Assembly: GCA_002482805.1 (NCBI GenBank)
Contig: DLGR01000021.1
Coordinates: 1 to 56,974, forward strand
Length of the DNA stretch: 56,974 nucleotides
Reading direction: 5' to 3'
From: Micavibrio sp. UBA7689
GTDB lineage: Bacteria; Pseudomonadota; Alphaproteobacteria; Micavibrionales; Micavibrionaceae
The notes under the pieces were generated by a model that worked only from the letters and a program-made list of their open reading frames with translations, did not search any database and was not told the origin of the DNA. The translations under genes and the position numbers were made by a program. Below are positions 52,788 to 56,974 of this stretch, one piece after another (within the stretch, counting starts at the first letter, position 1; every line of letters starts with the position of its first letter).

Positions 52788-53202
52788 GATACGCCGATTA
52801 CCTTATTACAGCGCCATAATTTTTATGGCGTTTTCGTTTTTAATCGCCCCTGTGCATGCTGCCGAAAAAGGCGCGGCTGGTCTTTTTTCCGCCGCCTATC
52901 TTTATGAGCTTTGCCGCAGCGACACCAAGGGCAAGGAAGTGGTCAAAGGCGGTCACACTGCCTGTCAGGCCTATATCGCGGGTGTTATCGATTACCACAA
53001 GCTGATGAGATCCTTGGGTACGCAACCGCTCATCGATATATGCGTTCCCAATACGGCCTCGATGAAGCGTTTGCAAAACATAGTCTGGGTATTTTTGGGA
53101 AGAAATCCGCAGCACGGTGATTTTGTCGCTTCACCCGCGGTCACGCTTGCACTTTATGAATATTATCCGTGCCCTGCGGAAAAGAAATCCAAGAAGCGTT
53201 AA
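52771..53202 (+). CDS. Exported Rap1a/Tai-like small protein
   Basis: A 143-residue exported protein (signal cleavage near APVHAAE). It has the pattern LYELCRS, CQAYIAGVIDY, DICVPN and YYPCPAEK of the Rap1a/Tai domain, known from immunity proteins of type VI effectors and from many orphan periplasmic proteins. No effector is nearby. It overlaps the helicase gene by 17 bp. Confidence 0.65.
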   Translation: MIKRSKIRRLPYYSAIIFMAFSFLIAPVHAAEKGAAGLFSAAYLYELCRSDTKGKEVVKGGHTACQAYIAGVIDYHKLMRSLGTQPLIDICVPNTASMKRLQNIVWVFLGRNPQHGDFVASPAVTLALYEYYPCPAEKKSKKR

Positions 53203-54260
53203 AGATTCAGCAAAATTCCCAGCAGGATAATTTGGGGCAAAGTGATTAACGGCAGGAAGAGCGCGATCTTCCATGATTTTGTCGCGTCCTTCATCACCAT
53301 GATTTCCGTGTAGTCCGTCGAAACTCCCGTCATCAAAAAAGCGAACGCGTTGCCGGGTGCATGGGCGCGGGTGGCGAGATCCGCCGCGATGGGCGAAGAG
53401 CCTTCGGAGCAAACCTCAAGAATGGTTGCGAAGAATATAGTCGCGGCCATGCCGAGCAAAGTCGGGCCGAAATATTCCGCAAATGTCGCGGGGTCGAGAA
53501 ACACGCGCAAGGCAGAGGCAAGAACGATTCCGAATAAAAGCCAGCGTACAACCATGCCGGAATCTTTAATCCCGCTGATCAACATTTTTTTGATCAGATC
53601 GGCGTTCCATTGCACGCTCTTCAATTGTTTTTTGGCTTCAGGTACGAAATCGAACCCTTCGGGCATATCGAATGCGTTCGGGTTTGCGGGAAGTTTGCCG
53701 CTCCCTACAAGCGCATCGAATATTACGCCCGTGATAAACGCGATCACTGCCGAGAGAACGATGAACAACAGGGTGAGTTTCAGACCTATCATCGCGATCA
53801 GGATGAAAGTTAGGGAGATGGAATTCCACGGTGATGCGATCAGGAACGCCATGACCTGTCCTACACTCGCGCCGCGTTGGTAAATTTTGGTGGCGATCAT
53901 CAATACGCCATGGTTGCACAGATCGAGCAAAATTCCTGCGCCGATGGCACGCAGAATGCCTTCCGCGCCTTTATTATTGCCCAATGCGGACATCACAAAT
54001 TCCCGCGGGATACGGGAAAGTGCTGCCAGACAAAGAATGCCGATGACCACACCCCACCATGTGGCGTTGACGAATTCATGGATGGAGTGTGTGTAAATTT
54101 CCAGCCACTGAAAACTGTTGATGAGGTCCGGTGCGATAAATAGCAAAAAATAAGGGATGATCACAAACACCGCGCTGACAATCATCATCCAGTCGCGGCC
54201 TTCCTTGTGGCCGTGGCCATCATGGTCGTGATCATAGGATGGTTTACAGCAATCAGTCAT
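53199..54260 (-). CDS. Permease with His-rich metal-binding N-terminus (ArsP/DUF318 type)
   Basis: A 353-residue inner-membrane permease with eight or more helices in two halves. The N-terminus CCKPSYDHDHDGHGH can bind a metal. Characteristic: NHGVLMIATKIYQRGASVGQ and EVCSEGSSPIAADLA (the conserved E-x-C-S-E-G of the second half). Known members export organoarsenicals or metals. Linked to the CsoR-type regulator by an 8-bp overlap, which suggests a metal or aldehyde stimulus. Confidence 0.8.
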   Translation of the reverse strand: MTDCCKPSYDHDHDGHGHKEGRDWMMIVSAVFVIIPYFLLFIAPDLINSFQWLEIYTHSIHEFVNATWWGVVIGILCLAALSRIPREFVMSALGNNKGAEGILRAIGAGILLDLCNHGVLMIATKIYQRGASVGQVMAFLIASPWNSISLTFILIAMIGLKLTLLFIVLSAVIAFITGVIFDALVGSGKLPANPNAFDMPEGFDFVPEAKKQLKSVQWNADLIKKMLISGIKDSGMVVRWLLFGIVLASALRVFLDPATFAEYFGPTLLGMAATIFFATILEVCSEGSSPIAADLATRAHAPGNAFAFLMTGVSTDYTEIMVMKDATKSWKIALFLPLITLPQIILLGILLNL

Positions 54261-54543
54261 GGTACCTCGTGAACAATTCTTTAAGTTCGTCTATTTTTTG
54301 CGCGACGAGGGCGGGATCGTCCGCGCCTAAACCTTCCGCGACACAGTGATTCAAATGCCGCTCCAGTATATTTGCTTCCAATCCTTTCACGGCGGAGCGG
54401 ATGGCGCGCAATTGCGTCAGGATGTCGGGGCAGGCGCGCTGCTCCTCGATCATCTTTTTCACGCCGCTGATTTGCCCCGCGATACGGTTGATGCGGGGCA
54501 GGTCTATGCCGTGGGACGGGTTTTCGGTGGATTTAATTGCCAT
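54253..54543 (-). CDS. CsoR/RcnR-family regulator
   Basis: A 96-residue all-helical repressor. Pattern: INRIAGQISGVKKMIEEQRACPDIL with the Cys ligand, then AIRSAVKGLEANILERHLNHC with His and Cys, which is the metal or formaldehyde site of the CsoR/FrmR family. ATG 54543 is the conserved start (the frame is open to 54870). An operator lies just upstream. It is the first gene of the unit with the permease, which it probably represses. Confidence 0.88.
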   Translation of the reverse strand: MAIKSTENPSHGIDLPRINRIAGQISGVKKMIEEQRACPDILTQLRAIRSAVKGLEANILERHLNHCVAEGLGADDPALVAQKIDELKELFTRYHD

Positions 54544-54554
54544 AGAATCGATTA

Positions 54555-54573
54555 TATACCCTATGGGGGTATA
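54555..54573. promoter_or_regulatory. CsoR/RcnR-type operator
   Basis: TATACCC-TATGG-GGGTATA: palindromic ends with a G tract, 11 bp upstream of the regulator start. This is the usual operator shape for this family. The divergent gene at 54637 could share it. Confidence 0.65.
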
Positions 54574-54636
54574 GACACAAGGCAAAAATGGAATTAAAAC
54601 CCCTCCACACCCGTTTACAGGAAAAGGACGCGAGAG

Positions 54637-54954
54637 ATGAAAACAGCACTTCTGGTTATGATCGCCTTGGTCACGGTATTTACCGCGAATGATGCCGAAG
54701 CGCGTCGCCGTCAATATTACTCGGCTACGACCGCACCGAGTTTTTATGATAATTCCACGGGACAGGCTTATTCCGCCGCTCCGCAATACACGCCGCCGCG
54801 CGAAGGCGATGGGCGTTTGTATCCGGGTCGTGAGTCGTATGGCCGCGATTTCGGAGCCGTTCCGCGCCACCCCGGTGATTACCGCGATGCATTGGACCGT
54901 GGCGCATGGCGACCCGATCCGAATGCCGGATCCGAAGGTTTCTACGGCTGGTAA
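54637..54954 (+). CDS. Small exported protein
   Basis: A 105-residue protein with a signal peptide (cleavage after ANDAEA near residue 22). The mature part is rich in Tyr, Pro, Arg and Gly and probably disordered. ATG 54637 follows AAAAGGACG. No family recognised. It ends before a strong terminator and is divergent from the metal regulator. Confidence 0.6.
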   Translation: MKTALLVMIALVTVFTANDAEARRRQYYSATTAPSFYDNSTGQAYSAAPQYTPPREGDGRLYPGRESYGRDFGAVPRHPGDYRDALDRGAWRPDPNAGSEGFYGW

Positions 54955-54976
54955 TGATTTAAGACAAATGCCTTAT

Positions 54977-55009
54977 AAAACGCGCAGGAACTTTCCCGCG
55001 CGTTTTTTT
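54977..55009 (+). terminator. Rho-independent terminator
   Basis: AAAACGCGC, inner AGGAACTTTCCC, then GCGCGT and seven T, 23 bp after the small exported protein gene. Confidence 0.75.
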
Positions 55010-55052
55010 GTTGGTGTTCATGAAATCAATATTTTCATGAAGGAGCGAAACA

Positions 55053-55547
55053 ATGACCAACCATGTAACAGCCACGTTCAAAACACGTGAAGCAGCAGAG
55101 AATGCCGTTGACCGTTTGATCAATGCAGGATTTTTCCAAGAAGATATCAGCTTGCTGGTAACGGACACCACGCGCGGTTCCGCTTTTGCCATCAAGCAAG
55201 GCGACAAGTCACAAGAGTATGAAGCGACCGGGGCGGAAGCAGGCGGCGTGTTCGGCGCTATTGCCGCACTTCTTATTTCCGCGGCGGTCATTCCGTCGGG
55301 TGGTTTGGCACTTGCTGCCGTAGGCCCGGTGGCCGCAACGCTCGCAGGTTTGGGCGTGGGCGGTTTGACGGGTGGCTTACTCGGCGCACTGGTGGGTTTG
55401 GGCGTTCCCGAACACGAAGCAAAGCTGTTTGAATCCGATGTTAAATCGGGCGCCATACTACTTGCGGTTGCTGCCACGAACAACGATGAGAAGAAGCTCG
55501 CCGAGAAAATCCTGAAAAACACCGAGGCGACCAAAGTTGCCGCCTAA
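55053..55547 (+). CDS. Glycine-zipper stress protein (YflT/GsiB-like)
   Basis: A 164-residue protein. The N-terminal domain VTATFKTREAAENAVDRLINAGF resembles general stress protein 17M (YflT). The middle has two glycine-zipper membrane helices (GGVFGAIAALLIS, then LAGLGVGGLTGGLLGAL). The end is KNDEKKLAEKILKNTE-like. Starts after GAAGGAG. Role probably envelope or osmotic stress; unproven here. Confidence 0.6.
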   Translation: MTNHVTATFKTREAAENAVDRLINAGFFQEDISLLVTDTTRGSAFAIKQGDKSQEYEATGAEAGGVFGAIAALLISAAVIPSGGLALAAVGPVAATLAGLGVGGLTGGLLGALVGLGVPEHEAKLFESDVKSGAILLAVAATNNDEKKLAEKILKNTEATKVAA

Positions 55548-55578
55548 ACGGTAAAAAGTTTCCCCCAAGGAAAGAAGA

Positions 55579-55602
55579 GCCCCGCTTCGGCGGGGTTTTT
55601 TC
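55579..55602 (+). terminator. Rho-independent terminator
   Basis: GCCCCGC, loop TTCG, GCGGGG, then six T, after the stress protein gene. Confidence 0.85.
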
Positions 55603-55665
55603 TTTGTCTGCAATTCTCAATCAATTCAAAGCCCTTATCCCAAAAACTCAAGCCTTCCAGTGACT

Positions 55666-55681
55666 TGGCACGGCCCGTGCA
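55666..55681 (+). promoter_or_regulatory. Sigma-54 promoter of the flagellin gene
   Basis: TGGCACGGCCCGTGCA matches the -24/-12 consensus TGGCACG-N4-TTGCA with one mismatch and correct GG-N10-GC spacing. The flagellin start is 43 bp downstream. Sigma-54 control is usual for flagellins in many proteobacteria. Confidence 0.75.
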
Positions 55682-55723
55682 TGGATTCCCTCTGAGTACA
55701 ACTCAAACCACGGAAGGAATCCA

Positions 55724-56974
55724 GTGGTCGACTATGTAGGAAACATACTCGACGCCGCGTCACGCGCGCGGCTGCTAAGCATGCAAAAAACGGCAGGGCA
55801 ACTTGACGTTGCTTTTGCACGTCTGAATTCCGGCCTCAAAGTCAACAGCGCTCTGGATGATCCGAACGCCTTCTTCCTTGCAAAAGCACTACGTAACCGT
55901 GCAGGCGATTTGGGCAGATTGTTGGACGGCATAGGTCAGAATATCCGCGTGATCGAAGAAGCCGATAACGGCATCCGCGCGCAGTTGAAAAACCTCGATC
56001 TGGCGCAAAGCTATCTCGAAGACATCATCGCGCAATACAATGCGGGCGGATTGCCTGCGGGTGGCCTTGCCCCGAATGAAACGATGGTCACGTTCAACGG
56101 CGCCGGCGATTTCACAACCTATGTCGTGGGTCAGGATGCGGGAGGCGCGGTTACGGTGACGGGCAACAACGAAGTCCAGTTCTCCGGCGGCAGCCCGTGG
56201 AAACGCAAAGCCTTCAATTACAACATCACGGCGAACACGGTGATGACGTTTGAATTCCGCTCTACCGCCATCAACGAAGTGTCCACCATCGGTTTCGACA
56301 ACGACCAGAACTTCGGTAACGACAACAACCGTTTCTGGATTTACGGCACGCAGACATCGGGTATTACGTACGCCGCGCCGTTCACGACGTATGAATATTC
56401 AGACCTCGGCAATTGGGAAACGATAGAAATCCCCGTCGGCACGTTCTTTACCGGCGCATTCAGCCATATCAATTTCGTGTCCGACGATGACGCCGCTCCG
56501 TTCGGTAATTCCGCTTACCGCAACATCATCTTGCGCGAAGGTCCGAAGCAGGAAGGCGTGGACCTGTCGAAATTCACGCAAGGTTATGCAACGATTCTGG
56601 GCCAACTGGACGATATCGCGAAGGATGCGCATTACCGCGGCGTCAACCTCCTCATGGGCGAAAAAATGACGACCTTCTTTAACGAGAAGCACACGAGCAA
56701 GCTTGTGACCGAAGGTATGGATGCGACGCTGCGCGGTCTCGGCCTCACCAAAGACGGCTTCCGCACCATCAACGCGGTATATGCGGAACTGGATAGAGTT
56801 CTGGCTGCGAAAAAAGAATTGCGTGATTTCGGCACGACGTTATCGAACGATCTGAACATCATTCAGATCCGCGAAAGATTCACGGAAGAAAGCATCAATG
56901 TACACAAAGACGGCGCGGATGATTTGACGCTCGCCGACCAGAACGAAGAGGGCGCGAACGTGCTCGCGTTGCAA
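55724..56974 (+). CDS. Flagellin with inserted beta-sandwich module (3' end outside window)
   Basis: GTG start at 55724 with GGAAGGAAT upstream. The frame runs in phase to the window end; about 25 residues are missing. The N-terminal part has the flagellin pattern ARLNSGLKVNSALDDPNAF (1-110), the C-terminal part LDDIAKDAHYRGVNLLMGE and LTLADQNEEGANVLALQ (280-417). Between them, about 125-272, sits a beta-rich module with MTFEFRSTAINEVSTIGFDN and WETIEIPVGTFFTGAFSHI. It resembles the carbohydrate-binding-like modules of secreted bacterial proteins. It replaces the usual D2/D3 variable region. Sigma-54 promoter upstream. Whether the module binds glycans is inference. Confidence 0.88.
   Translation, partial: MVDYVGNILDAASRARLLSMQKTAGQLDVAFARLNSGLKVNSALDDPNAFFLAKALRNRAGDLGRLLDGIGQNIRVIEEADNGIRAQLKNLDLAQSYLEDIIAQYNAGGLPAGGLAPNETMVTFNGAGDFTTYVVGQDAGGAVTVTGNNEVQFSGGSPWKRKAFNYNITANTVMTFEFRSTAINEVSTIGFDNDQNFGNDNNRFWIYGTQTSGITYAAPFTTYEYSDLGNWETIEIPVGTFFTGAFSHINFVSDDDAAPFGNSAYRNIILREGPKQEGVDLSKFTQGYATILGQLDDIAKDAHYRGVNLLMGEKMTTFFNEKHTSKLVTEGMDATLRGLGLTKDGFRTINAVYAELDRVLAAKKELRDFGTTLSNDLNIIQIRERFTEESINVHKDGADDLTLADQNEEGANVLALQ

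Overview
The window reads as chromosomal DNA of an alphaproteobacterium. Support comes from the order hrcA / rph / 2H phosphoesterase / rdgB / OsmC / hemW, the nearby grpE, dnaK, dnaJ and dapB, a SUV3-like helicase of the kind alphaproteobacteria carry, a CsoR-type regulator with its operator, and a flagellin with a sigma-54 promoter. A Micavibrio-like or related deep-branching lineage would fit, but that is a guess; no rRNA or other decisive marker is present.

Layout. 1-2886: the 3' part of a large surface protein (two C-type lectin domains, a seven-blade RCC1 propeller, a glycine-rich end). 2887-9921: small exported, lipoprotein and hypothetical genes, a cold shock gene, a solitary Phd-like antitoxin and short palindromes. 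9922-20955: housekeeping genes (alpha-glucosidase, DMT transporter, cyclophilin, two Bfd-like ferredoxins, bacterioferritin, purB, Nudix, GNAT, radC, map, CinA-like), interrupted by an AT-rich HEPN-like gene. 20961-33503: a 12.5-kb island inside a broken tRNA-Leu gene. 33584-49870: uvrC, bactofilin, nth, an Ada-like protein, dapB, dnaJ, dnaK, grpE, hrcA, rph, rdgB and hemW. 49977-56974: SUV3-like helicase, metal permease with its regulator, small stress genes and the start of a flagellin gene.

The island is the main discovery. The 5' half of a tRNA-Leu(UAA) lies next to uvrC (33465-33503, minus). Two copies of the matching 3' half lie at 25470-25525 and 20961-21016, the latter 5 bp from the CinA-like gene. 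Joined, the halves fold perfectly: acceptor stem 7/7, anticodon stem 5/5, T stem 5/5. The breakpoint is the anticodon loop. Thus an ancestral cinA - tRNA-Leu - uvrC locus was opened by insertions. Unit A (4.5 kb) holds one gene: a 1419-residue SF2 helicase with eleven repeats of about 75 residues that resemble Cro-type helix-turn-helix domains. Unit B (8 kb) holds a complete tRNA-Leu(UAA) interrupted by a 205-nt group I intron, a VIT1 transporter and a tightly overlapping nine-gene operon. That operon encodes a thermostable-hemolysin-family protein, an AMP-dependent ligase, a haem-oxygenase-like diiron protein, an SDR, a TPR protein, a two-component system and DUF423. I infer that the intron-bearing tRNA replaces the destroyed one. 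Because its intron sits in the anticodon loop, it would also be immune to the same integration. No integrase gene is visible.

Other points: tandem Bfd ferredoxins read away from a Fur-like box, a flagellin with a beta-sandwich module inserted between its D1 halves, and a 40-codon gene with a strong ribosome binding site.
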